Shown: positions 1-6,117, numbered from the stretch's first letter. The stretch is DNA of 7,865 bases from Gemmatimonadaceae bacterium (GCA_013820975.1 JACDHQ010000080.1:1-7865), one strand, 5' to 3'. Program-made: numbers and translations. The notes: a model not told the origin generated them from the sequence alone.

Positions 1-497
1 ACCTTGCAGTATCCCTGCTCGGGGTTCTGCTGGTAGTAATCCTGGTGATACGCCTCGGCGGGGAAGAACGGCGGCAGTGGCTGCACGGCCGTGACGATGG
101 GGGCATCCCACACCTGCGCGGCTTCCATGGACTCGATCGCCTCCCGGGCGACGCGCTCCTGCTCCGCATCGTGCGTGAAGATGACCGACCGGTACTGCGT
201 CCCCACGTCCGCGCCCTGGCGATCCAACTGCGTCGGATCGTGGATGGTGAAGAAGACATCGAGCAGGTGGCGGTACGGGATGACCGCAGGATCGAACTCC
301 ACCTGCACCACTTCGGCGTGCCCGGTGCGGCCACCGCATACCTCGCGGTAGGTCGGAGCCGGCGTGTCGCCGCCGGCGTACCCCGATGTCACCTGCTCGA
401 CGCCGCGCAACTCGCGGTAGACGGCGTCGAGGCACCAGAAACACCCGCCACCCAGGGTGGCGAGCTCGGTTGCGCGCGGGGCTGCTCCGTTGGACAT
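1..497 (-). CDS. msrA: Peptide-methionine (S)-S-oxide reductase MsrA (3' end outside window)
   Basis: MsrA reduces the S-epimer of methionine sulfoxide in oxidised proteins and in free methionine, using a catalytic cysteine recycled by thioredoxin. The visible 165 residues cover nearly the whole domain. GGGCFWC lies at residues 16-22 with catalytic Cys19. YAGGDTPAPTYREVCGGRTGHAE, HDPTQLDRQGADVGTQYRS and the C-terminal AYHQDYYQQNPEQGYC are classic family signatures; the last carries a likely resolving cysteine. There is no signal peptide, so it is cytoplasmic. The ATG at 497-495 is preceded by AGGGAG at a normal ribosome-binding distance. It starts 27 bases after the mscL stop on the same strand, so it is probably the last visible gene of a four-gene operon. 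Only the extreme C-terminus lies beyond base 1. No MsrB domain is visible, although a fusion past the edge cannot be excluded. Confidence 0.97.
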   Translation of the reverse strand, partial: MSNGAAPRATELATLGGGCFWCLDAVYRELRGVEQVTSGYAGGDTPAPTYREVCGGRTGHAEVVQVEFDPAVIPYRHLLDVFFTIHDPTQLDRQGADVGTQYRSVIFTHDAEQERVAREAIESMEAAQVWDAPIVTAVQPLPPFFPAEAYHQDYYQQNPEQGYCK

Positions 498-524
498 CCA
501 GTCACTCCCTGCGCGGGCCAGCTG

Positions 525-962
525 TCAGGCGGCTGCAGCGGGGGCGAGCTCGCTCGTGCAGTTCTGGCAGCGGGTCGCCCGCGCATCGATGGTGGTGTAG
601 CAATGGGGACAGGGGCGCGTCGCGGCGCTCGGTCCCGGCTTCTCCGGCTTGATGAGCAGCTTCGTCAAGCGCCAGGCCACGAGGCCGATGATGAAGAAGT
701 TGATGACCGCCGCAATGACGAGCCCGGGGAGGAATTCCGCGCCCCCGACGATCCATGTCCACTCGGCGTATCGCTCTGCCGGGGAGATCAAGCCGACGAA
801 CGGCATGATGATCCCGTCCACGAGCGACTTCACCACCCCGTTGAGGGCGGCGCCGATCACGACACCAATGGCGAGCGCGAGCGCGTTCTGCTTGATCAGG
901 AACGCGCGAAACTCGGACCATGCGGATGCGGCGAACCGCGGTGGACGAAACGGTATGGTCAT
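525..962 (-). CDS. mscL: Large-conductance mechanosensitive channel MscL with C-terminal zinc-ribbon-like tail
   Basis: MscL is a pentameric inner-membrane channel that opens under membrane tension to release solutes during hypo-osmotic shock. This 145-residue protein has the amphipathic N-terminus (WSEFRAFLIKQNALALAIGV), a glycine/alanine-rich pore helix TM1 at about 27-55 ending in DGIIMPFVGL, a short periplasmic loop, and TM2 at about 78-103 (FLPGLVIAAVINFFIIGLVAW). The N-terminus is about 12 residues longer than that of the E. coli protein, but no internal start is available. Instead of an ordinary C-terminal helical bundle alone, the tail has CPHC at 118-121 and CQNC at 132-135 (C-x2-C-x10-C-x2-C), which resembles a zinc ribbon. 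No Shine-Dalgarno sequence precedes the ATG. It begins 22 bases after the tspO stop, so translation may be coupled. The family call is secure; metal binding by the tail is inferred. Confidence 0.95.
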   Translation of the reverse strand: MTIPFRPPRFAASAWSEFRAFLIKQNALALAIGVVIGAALNGVVKSLVDGIIMPFVGLISPAERYAEWTWIVGGAEFLPGLVIAAVINFFIIGLVAWRLTKLLIKPEKPGPSAATRPCPHCYTTIDARATRCQNCTSELAPAAAA

Positions 963-984
963 CGACGGCGAAGAGGAGGACGAC

Positions 985-1479
985 CTACAGGATTCCGGGA
1001 TTGGCGCGCCAGAGCGCCCAGGTGAGGGCGGTGGCGAACGACGTCCATGCGAGGTACGGAAGGAGCAGGGCGCCGGCGACCGGACGCACCCGCCAGAAGC
1101 CGATCATCGTCGCGACGATCGCCGCAAGCAGCAGGACAATCTCGGCGAAGGCGACCGGCCCGCTCCGCAGGCCGAAGAAGAGCCATGTCCACGCGGCATT
1201 CAGCGCGAGCTGCACGAGATACAGCGTAAGCGGGCCACGCGCGCCGCGCCATCCGCGGTCGCGCCACACGAGGAATGCGGCAATTGCCATCAGCGTGTAG
1301 AGCGCGGTCCACACGGGGCCGAACAGTGACGACGGCGGTGCCCAGTCGGGGCGCGTGAGCTGCGAATAGAACTGCGGAGCGCGGACCGAGGACATCGCGC
1401 CGATCGCTGCGGCGGCGGCGGTGACGGCTAGCCAGCCGGCGAGGCCAGGGAGGACGTTTCGGCGTTCCGATGTGGGCAT
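985..1479 (-). CDS. tspO: TspO/MBR family protein (tryptophan-rich sensory protein)
   Basis: TspO/MBR proteins are five-helix membrane proteins that bind porphyrins and other tetrapyrroles, and are linked to oxidative and stress responses. This 164-residue copy contains the family signatures: PDWAPPSSLFGPVWTALYTLM (about 44-64), QLALNAAWTWLFFG (90-103) and PYLAWTSFATALTWALW (141-157). Eleven tryptophans are present, as expected. Five hydrophobic segments are readable. I chose the ATG at 1479-1477. An in-frame ATG at 1542 would add 21 residues, but they overlap the end of the upstream gene, look unlike the family and would be hydrophilic. With the chosen start the gap to the upstream stop is 19 bases. 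The ribosome-binding site is weak (GAAG-like). Its first codons share a 9-base and a 16-base block with the start of the upstream gene. The ligand is not predictable from sequence. Confidence 0.95.
   Translation of the reverse strand: MPTSERRNVLPGLAGWLAVTAAAAAIGAMSSVRAPQFYSQLTRPDWAPPSSLFGPVWTALYTLMAIAAFLVWRDRGWRGARGPLTLYLVQLALNAAWTWLFFGLRSGPVAFAEIVLLLAAIVATMIGFWRVRPVAGALLLPYLAWTSFATALTWALWRANPGIL
1441..1479 (-). repeat. Duplicated gene-start segment, copy in tspO
   Basis: Read on the minus strand, the tspO start contains ATGCCCACA (1479-1471) and, after 14 bases, CGTCCTCCCTGGCCTC (1456-1441). Both blocks recur exactly at the start of the upstream exported-protein gene. The encoded residues are MPT and VLPGL in both proteins. 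The homology ends right after the second block and does not extend upstream of the ATG. Confidence 0.7.
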
Positions 1480-1498
1480 CTGCTTCAGGTGATCGGGG

Positions 1499-2152
1499 TC
1501 AGCGACGGCGAATCGTATCGGTTGACGCCACGGGGACGCCATCGATGCGTGCGGGGTGATACCGCATGCTCATCGAGATGCGGCGCAGTTCGGACTCGAG
1601 CTCCCGGCTCGACGACCCCATGAACGTGACGTTCCGGACATCGCCGTCCGCACTGATGTGCACGATGGTGTTGGGCCACTGGCGCGGAGGTCTCGGCGAG
1701 CCCGGCTCCTGCACGATCGTGATCCGTTGCACCATCCCGCTCGGCCTTGGCTGCGGCGGGCAGTACTCGACTCGCTCCAGCGCGATCTCCGGTGTGGAAT
1801 CGGCAGAGGCGGTCAGGCGCACTCCCCAAGCCACCGTGGACTTGGGAGACGGGCGGAGCGCCTCCTGAATCCTCGGGGTGAGCCACCCTGTGGCCGGGGA
1901 GACGCCGCTGGCAATGGAGAAGACCCTCGCCTGCTCACCGACGTCGGCGACGATCGAGAACCGAATCACGCCTTCGGCACCGCTCCCCGCGATCAGCGAG
2001 GCGAGGGCCGCCGAGTCGACGATGGCGTCGACGGCGGGCAGCTCCGCCGGCACCCGCGATTGCGCGCAGTGCCGCTGTGCGCCGATGGGAGAGGCACCGA
2101 GCAGGAGGGCAGCCGTCAGGAGGCCAGGGAGGACGAAACGGGGTGTGGGCAT
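1499..2152 (-). CDS. Exported protein with TonB C-terminal-domain-like segments; function unknown
   Basis: I do not recognise this 217-residue protein as a named family. Residues 1-25 form a signal peptide (MPTPRFVLPG, hydrophobic LLTAALLLGA, then likely cleavage at IGA|Q), so it should be periplasmic. There is no lipobox at Cys29. The C-terminal part (about 161-217), with TIVHISADGDVRNVTFMGSS, ESELRRISMSMRYHPARIDG and VPV, closely resembles the beta-alpha-beta fold of the TonB C-terminal domain, whose members often end in 'FRPARxDGxPV'. Residues about 59-127 (GVIRFSIVADVGEQARV, IQEALRPS) may be a weaker second copy. Two cysteines (29 and 131) could form a disulfide. The start at 2152 is supported by GAGG seven bases upstream and by the signal peptide; an in-frame ATG at 2251 would bury the signal. 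It heads the minus-strand operon and is divergent from a TonB-dependent receptor. The TonB resemblance is inferred by eye. Confidence 0.86.
   Translation of the reverse strand: MPTPRFVLPGLLTAALLLGASPIGAQRHCAQSRVPAELPAVDAIVDSAALASLIAGSGAEGVIRFSIVADVGEQARVFSIASGVSPATGWLTPRIQEALRPSPKSTVAWGVRLTASADSTPEIALERVEYCPPQPRPSGMVQRITIVQEPGSPRPPRQWPNTIVHISADGDVRNVTFMGSSSRELESELRRISMSMRYHPARIDGVPVASTDTIRRR
2120..2152 (-). repeat. Duplicated gene-start segment, copy in exported-protein gene
   Basis: This is the partner of the tspO 5' segment. ATGCCCACA (2152-2144) is followed after 8 bases by the identical 16-mer CGTCCTCCCTGGCCTC (2135-2120). The spacer differs from the tspO copy by 6 bases, that is two codons, so the reading frame is kept. 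The encoded MPT-PRF-VLPGL forms the start of a signal peptide here, and the cytosolic lead-in to the first membrane helix in TspO. Confidence 0.7.
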
Positions 2153-2309
2153 TGGGCGACCTCGATCGAGATGTGAGGCTCGGACAGCCTTGCCGGCCCC
2201 GCCCGCTTCGGCGGCAGCACGTTCGCCGGTGCCCTCGCGCCAGGCAAGCACCGTCGCCTGCCAAGGTGCATCGGCGCCCCGGGGCGGGCAATGGACCGGG
2301 ATGTTTATA

Positions 2310-2342
2310 AGGCATAACTTGTAAATTAGTAGTGCCTAACTT
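2310..2342. promoter_or_regulatory. Candidate operator: overlapping inverted and direct repeats
   Basis: Within the A+T-rich island, AGGCATAACT (2310-2319) and AGTAGTGCCT (2328-2337) form an inverted repeat matching at 8 of 10 positions. TTAG-N6-CTAA (2326-2339) is a second, shorter palindrome. GCATAACTT (2312-2320) and GCCTAACTT (2334-2342) are direct repeats (8 of 9) offset by 22 bases, about two helical turns. All lie over the proposed -35 region and spacer of the receptor promoter, where a repressor would act. TTAG/CTAA half-sites are reminiscent of DtxR/MntR-type operators, but no regulator can be assigned from this window. Confidence 0.4.
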
Positions 2343-2354
2343 ACTGTAATGGCA
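2319..2354 (+). promoter_or_regulatory. Candidate leaderless promoter of the TonB-dependent receptor gene
   Basis: TTGTAA (2319-2324, 4 of 6 to TTGACA) is separated by 17 bases from TACTGT (2342-2347, fits TAnnnT). Six bases then precede the ATG at 2354, so transcription would begin at or next to the start codon. There is no Shine-Dalgarno sequence, and an in-frame TAG at 2330 with no intervening start codon excludes a longer protein. The surrounding 2301-2350 stretch is 36 of 50 A+T, in strong contrast with its GC-rich flanks. The rest of the intergenic region toward the minus-strand gene shows no convincing promoter. Confidence 0.45.
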
Positions 2355-4588
2355 TGCACTCACTTACTGCTGTCATCCCGGCACTGGTCACACTCGCCTC
2401 GCTGCTCGCGGCACCCCAGGTGGCATCCGCGCAGGCGCCGCGAGGGCAACACATCCTCGCCGGCCGCGTCATCGACACCGCCGGGGCACCGCTCGCCGAT
2501 GCGCGCGTCACGCTCCCCGTCCTCGGACGTGCGATCGTCACCCGCGCCGACGGACGGTTTTCATTCGCCTCGCTCGCGCCGGGGACGTACACGATCAGCG
2601 TGGTGCGCGTCGGCATGGCGCCGCACGTCGAACGGGTCAGCGTGGGCGATGCTCCCCACGCGCTCGAGATCCGGATGCGACCGGTGCGGGTGCAACTGGC
2701 GGCAGTGCAGGTGACGGCAACCCCTGGTGCCACTGCGGCGCGCGAATCGCCGCAGCCGACCGCAGTGCTCGAAGGTCCCGAGTTGCGCATCGCCCAGGGG
2801 GCCGCGCTCGGTGAGACGCTGGAGCAGGTGCCCGGCATCCGCAGCCTCAGCATGACGACCGGGATCGGGAAGCCGGTGATCCGCGGCATGACCCACTACC
2901 GCGTCGTGACGCTCGACGACGGGCAGCGCACCGAGACCCAGGCCTGGGGGCACGACCATTCGCCGAACGTCGAGACGGCGACCGCCGAGCGGGTGGAGGT
3001 CATCAAGGGACCGGCGAGCGTCCTCTACGGATCCGATGCCCTCGGTGGGGTCATCAACGTCGTCGCCCCGGAAGTGCCCGAGGCCATCGACGTGCCGGCA
3101 TTCGTTCGTGGCCGCGTCACCAGCGCCTACAGCCACAACGTCCGCGGGGCCGATGCGACCCTCCTCGTCGAGGGTGCCCGTGGCGGCAGCGGCGCGCGCG
3201 CCGCGGTCACCATGCGCGGCAGCGGTGACATGCGCACGCCGGCGGGTACCCTGCACAACACGACGAACGGGGCAACCGCACTCGAGGCGGCGATCGCCCA
3301 TCGCGGGAGCTGGGGTTCGCTCGAGGCCCGGGCCACCGGCAGGGACGAGCGCATCGAGATCTTCGACGACCCGCGGGCGAACCCGGGGTACACGGGCTTC
3401 CAGCGCATTGCGACGCACCGTGCGTCGCTCACCATGACGATGCCGCTCGCCGCGGGGCGGCTGCACGCCACCGGTGGGCACGAGCGCAACTTCCGCCGCG
3501 AGTTCGCGGACGCCGCCGCATCCCAAGCGGACCTCGGGTTGTTCGTCAGCAACTGGACGGCCACGGCACAACTGCATCACGCGCCCCTCGGCGCGCTCAC
3601 CGGGACGATCGGCACGTCGGCGATGACGAGCGACTTCGAGAATCGCGGAACCGAGACGCTGATTCCGTCGAGCGGGACGCGCAACGTGGCGGTCTACGTG
3701 TTCGAGCAGCTCGACCACGGTCGCGTGCGGACGACCGCCGGCATTCGCTACGACTACCGGACGCTCGCGACCGAGGGGCATGCCGGGATCGGGGTTCCGG
3801 CACAGCGGCGCCACTTCTCGGCGGTGACGGGGAGCGTCGGCACGCTCATCCGCCTCTCGGGGCCGGTGGCCCTCGTTGCCAACGTCGCGCGCGGATTTCG
3901 CGCGCCCGCGGCGCCCGACCTCTTTGCGAATGGATTCCACGAGGGCACGCGCGCCTTCGAGCGTGGCAACCCGTCGCTCGGGGTGGAGACGTCCATCAAC
4001 ACGGAGCTCGGGCTTCGCGTGACGCGCAGCGACCTCACCGCGGAGCTGACCGGCTTCGTGAATCACGTGTCCGACTATATCTACCTGCGCCCGTTCGGCA
4101 CCGGCGCGCGCGCATTCGACTCGCTGCAGGTCGTGCAGGGGAATGCGCGCCTGACCGGGGTGGAGGGGGCGGTGCAGTATCATCCGCACGACCTGGTGAC
4201 GCTGCACATGGCGGGGGACTACGTGCGCGGCGACAACACCACGAGCGGGGTACCGCTCACCTTCATCCCGCCACTGCGCGTGATGTACGGGGGCCGGGTG
4301 CAGTCGCGCCGCACGTCGGGTCTCGTGCGTCAGCCGTACCTCTCGCTCGGCGGGGAGACGAACGCCCGCCAGCGGCGCCTCGACCCGAGCGATGTCGGCA
4401 CCGCGGGCTACACCATCCTGAACGCCGGTGCCGGCTTCGCTCGCGTCGTGCCGCGCGGGCTGTTCACCATCGACCTGAGCATCCGCAACCTGCTCGACAC
4501 CCGCTACCGCAGCTTCATGAGCCGCTACAAGGAGTTCGCGCTCGGCCCCGGGCGGAGCGTCGTGCTGAAGGCGTCAACGACGCTGTAG
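2354..4588 (+). CDS. TonB-dependent outer-membrane receptor with N-terminal carboxypeptidase-regulatory-like domain
   Basis: This 744-residue protein is a ligand-gated outer-membrane beta-barrel that imports a scarce substrate using TonB energy. A signal peptide spans residues 1-26 (cleavage VASA|Q). A carboxypeptidase-regulatory-like domain follows at about 34-110 (AGRVIDTAGAPLADARV, GRFSFASLAPGTYTISV). A TonB-box-like stretch (AVQVTATP, about 117-124) precedes the plug at about 135-240 (VPGIRSLSMTTGIGKPVIRG, RVEVIKGPASVLYGSDALGGVINV). The barrel runs to the C-terminus (LLDTRYRSFMSRY, GPGRSVVLKASTTL) and ends in Leu rather than the usual aromatic residue. A GHDHS motif at 199-203 in the plug could coordinate a metal, which hints at a metal or metal-chelate substrate; this is speculation. 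The ATG at 2354 is the only start that gives the signal peptide. It is divergent from the TonB-like exported-protein gene and converges on fabI. Confidence 0.95.
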   Translation: MHSLTAVIPALVTLASLLAAPQVASAQAPRGQHILAGRVIDTAGAPLADARVTLPVLGRAIVTRADGRFSFASLAPGTYTISVVRVGMAPHVERVSVGDAPHALEIRMRPVRVQLAAVQVTATPGATAARESPQPTAVLEGPELRIAQGAALGETLEQVPGIRSLSMTTGIGKPVIRGMTHYRVVTLDDGQRTETQAWGHDHSPNVETATAERVEVIKGPASVLYGSDALGGVINVVAPEVPEAIDVPAFVRGRVTSAYSHNVRGADATLLVEGARGGSGARAAVTMRGSGDMRTPAGTLHNTTNGATALEAAIAHRGSWGSLEARATGRDERIEIFDDPRANPGYTGFQRIATHRASLTMTMPLAAGRLHATGGHERNFRREFADAAASQADLGLFVSNWTATAQLHHAPLGALTGTIGTSAMTSDFENRGTETLIPSSGTRNVAVYVFEQLDHGRVRTTAGIRYDYRTLATEGHAGIGVPAQRRHFSAVTGSVGTLIRLSGPVALVANVARGFRAPAAPDLFANGFHEGTRAFERGNPSLGVETSINTELGLRVTRSDLTAELTGFVNHVSDYIYLRPFGTGARAFDSLQVVQGNARLTGVEGAVQYHPHDLVTLHMAGDYVRGDNTTSGVPLTFIPPLRVMYGGRVQSRRTSGLVRQPYLSLGGETNARQRRLDPSDVGTAGYTILNAGAGFARVVPRGLFTIDLSIRNLLDTRYRSFMSRYKEFALGPGRSVVLKASTTL

Positions 4589-4594
4589 CGCTAC
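4585..4594. other. Convergent stop codons embedded in a 10-base palindrome
   Basis: The receptor stop TAG (4586-4588) and the fabI stop (CTA at 4591-4593, TAG on the minus strand) are separated by two bases, and together form the perfect palindrome GTAGCGCTAC. There is no room for an intrinsic terminator between the genes, so each transcript must end inside, or antisense to, its neighbour unless termination is factor-dependent. Confidence 0.6.
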
Positions 4595-5493
4595 TCCCTG
4601 CCCCCGACGTCCACGGCCATGCCCATGGCGTGATACCCCTTGTCCACGTAGACCGTCGTGCCGGTTATCCCGGCCGCGAGCGGCGACGAGAGAAAGGCCG
4701 CGGTCGAGCCGACATCGACCGGGGTGAGGTGATCGGTGAGTGGCGCGTTCTCGGCGACGTACGACACCATCTTGCCGATGATGCCGATCGCGCTCGCCGC
4801 GCGGGACGCCCAGGGGCCGGCGCTGATCGTATTCACCCGCACCCCCCACTTGCGCCCCGCCTCGAACGCGATCGTGCGCGTGTCGCTCTCGAGCGCCGCC
4901 TTCGCACTCGACATGCCGCCGCCGTAGCCGGGAATCACGCGCTCGCTGGCCATGTAGGTGAGCGAGAGAAAGCTCCCGCCGTGCCGCATCTGCGGGCCCA
5001 GGCGCTGCACCATCGACACCATCGAATAGGCGCTCGCGCTCACCGCCGCGAGGTAGCCGTTTCGCGACGTCTCGAGCAGCGGCTTCTTCACCTCGGGACC
5101 GTTCGCGAGCGAGTGCACGACGATGTCGAGCGCACTGGCGCCAAAGTCCTGCTCCATCCGCGCCGCCATTCCGCCGATCGAATAGTCGCCAAGGTCGCGA
5201 TACCGCTTGTTGTCCCGGATCTCGTCCGGCACGTCGTCCATCGAATCGAAGACGGCATCGAGCGGGTAGATGCGCTCGAAGGTGAGCAGCTCGCCGGTGG
5301 AGAGGCGGCGGGATTCGTCCATCTTCCCGCGCTCCATCAGGTTCATGAAGATGTTGAGCGCCGGCGGCCACGTGGCGACCGAGACGGACGCCCCCGCTTC
5401 GGCGAGGGACTTGGCGATCGCGAATCCGAAGCCCTGATCGTCGGCGACGCCTGCGACGAGGGCGCGGCGGCCGGAGAGGTCGATGTTCAGCAT
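4591..5493 (-). CDS. fabI: Enoyl-[acyl-carrier-protein] reductase (NADH), plant/Chlamydia-type FabI
   Basis: FabI catalyses the last reductive step of each fatty-acid elongation cycle, reducing trans-2-enoyl-ACP with NADH in the cytoplasm. The 300-residue protein is a short-chain dehydrogenase-fold enzyme of the longer plant/cyanobacterial/Chlamydia type rather than the roughly 260-residue E. coli type. Cofactor-binding VAGVADDQGFGFAIAKSLAEAG lies at 13-34. The characteristic insertion follows with WPPALNIF, YPLDAVFDS and NKRY (about 42-98), then VVHSLANGPEVKKPLLETSRNGYLAA (125-150). Catalytic residues Tyr180, Tyr190 and Lys198 sit in LTYMASERVIPGYGGGMSSAK, with the spacing seen in plant enzymes. 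The start at 5493 gives the standard N-terminus. No Shine-Dalgarno sequence is visible; a TATACC hexamer ends five bases before the ATG. It is a single-gene unit, divergent from the response regulator and convergent with the receptor. Confidence 0.97.
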   Translation of the reverse strand: MLNIDLSGRRALVAGVADDQGFGFAIAKSLAEAGASVSVATWPPALNIFMNLMERGKMDESRRLSTGELLTFERIYPLDAVFDSMDDVPDEIRDNKRYRDLGDYSIGGMAARMEQDFGASALDIVVHSLANGPEVKKPLLETSRNGYLAAVSASAYSMVSMVQRLGPQMRHGGSFLSLTYMASERVIPGYGGGMSSAKAALESDTRTIAFEAGRKWGVRVNTISAGPWASRAASAIGIIGKMVSYVAENAPLTDHLTPVDVGSTAAFLSSPLAAGITGTTVYVDKGYHAMGMAVDVGGRE

Positions 5494-5504
5494 GCGTGGG
5501 TATA
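5493..5504 (-). promoter_or_regulatory. Candidate -10 element immediately upstream of fabI (leaderless)
   Basis: On the minus strand TATACC (5504-5499) lies five bases before the fabI ATG, in an otherwise very GC-rich spacer. This would place the transcription start at the start codon. There is no recognisable -35 box at the expected distance and no Shine-Dalgarno sequence. Support is positional only. Confidence 0.3.
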
Positions 5505-5630
5505 TCGCACCCCCCGCCCGGCCCCGGCAAGCGGGGGCGGGGGCACGCCGGGGGCGTCACATGGCGTAACCGACGATTCTCACACCGTTTTGCATGCATT
5601 TCAGGCCTGCCGTATGCACCGATCACTTCC

Positions 5631-5656
5631 GCGGTCCCGCAGGAGATGCGGTCCCG
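5631..5656. repeat. Short direct repeat GCGGTCCCG upstream of the response regulator
   Basis: GCGGTCCCG occurs at 5631-5639 and 5648-5656, a 17-base period, in the 187-base spacer between fabI and the response regulator. A perfect 8-base palindrome CAGGCCTG (5602-5609) lies just upstream. These could be regulator sites or chance in GC-rich DNA. The remainder of the spacer is GC-rich, with an imperfect C-run/G-run inverted repeat at about 5511-5543, and holds no gene I can support. Confidence 0.3.
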
Positions 5657-5680
5657 AACGTGACAGGCCCGGGGGGCGGC

Positions 5681-6103
5681 ATGGCGACGGTGCTGTATGT
5701 TGACGACCAGGAGGCGATCTGCCGAGCCGTGCGGCTGTGGCTGTCACGGAAGGGTCACGTCGTCCATCTCGCGGCAACCGCCCAGGCCGCACGGAAGGTG
5801 ATCTCGGCCGAGCCGCTGGATGGCATCTTCATCGACCTCCTGCTCGGAGCGGAAAGCGGGCTCGAGCTCTATCGATGGATCGATGAACTCGATGCCGACC
5901 TCGCGCAACGCGTGGCATTCGTCACCGGCAACCTCTTCGACGAAACGCTCGCCGCCGAGCGCCTCGACCGCCGTGTGTTCGCGAAGCCGTTCGAGTTGCG
6001 CGAGCTCGAGGCGCTCGCCAACCGGTGGTACGCCGAGCGCCAGCCGCATCGCGACGACCGAAACACAGGGCAAGGCGCCGACCGGGCGCAGCCGGGCCGG
6101 TAG
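5681..6103 (+). CDS. Single-domain response regulator (receiver domain only)
   Basis: This 140-residue cytoplasmic protein is a stand-alone CheY-like receiver that would take a phosphoryl group from a histidine kinase and signal by protein contact. All key residues are visible: acidic pocket Asp8-Asp9 (VLYVDDQEAI), phospho-acceptor Asp52 (GIFIDLLLGAESG), switch Thr82 (VAFVTGN) and Lys102 (RVFAKPF). The receiver ends near residue 120. The remaining 20 residues (QPHRDDRNTGQGADRAQPGR) are a charged, probably disordered tail with no output domain. The ATG at 5681 places the first beta strand at the N-terminus, as is usual, with a G-rich run upstream. An in-frame ATG at 5594 would add 29 residues with no receiver similarity. 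No partner kinase is in the window, so the pathway is unknown. A 26-base gap separates it from the next gene. Confidence 0.93.
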   Translation: MATVLYVDDQEAICRAVRLWLSRKGHVVHLAATAQAARKVISAEPLDGIFIDLLLGAESGLELYRWIDELDADLAQRVAFVTGNLFDETLAAERLDRRVFAKPFELRELEALANRWYAERQPHRDDRNTGQGADRAQPGR

Positions 6104-6117
6104 CCGCGCGGGCCGCT

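Noticed and set aside
45..1025. Long plus-strand reading frame (326 codons) across msrA and mscL
   Set aside because: It is antisense to two clearly recognised genes, has low-complexity Arg/Gly/Asp-rich composition and matches no family; open antisense frames are common in GC-rich DNA.
1480..1542. Upstream ATG extending TspO by 21 residues
   Set aside because: It overlaps the end of the preceding gene by 44 bases and adds a hydrophilic segment not typical of the family; the ATG at 1479 leaves a normal 19-base gap.
2561..4207. 548-codon minus-strand reading frame inside the receptor gene
   Set aside because: It is fully antisense to a well-supported TonB-dependent receptor, is Arg/His/Gly-rich, and shows no signal peptide, motif or ribosome-binding site.
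5511..5543. C-run/G-run inverted repeat upstream of fabI as an intrinsic terminator
   Set aside because: It lies between two divergent genes, so no transcript would end there, the pairing is imperfect, and there is no T-run.
4630..5703. 357-codon plus-strand frame antisense to fabI
   Set aside because: fabI is unambiguous on the other strand with all catalytic residues; the plus-strand translation is Arg/His-rich with no recognisable domain.
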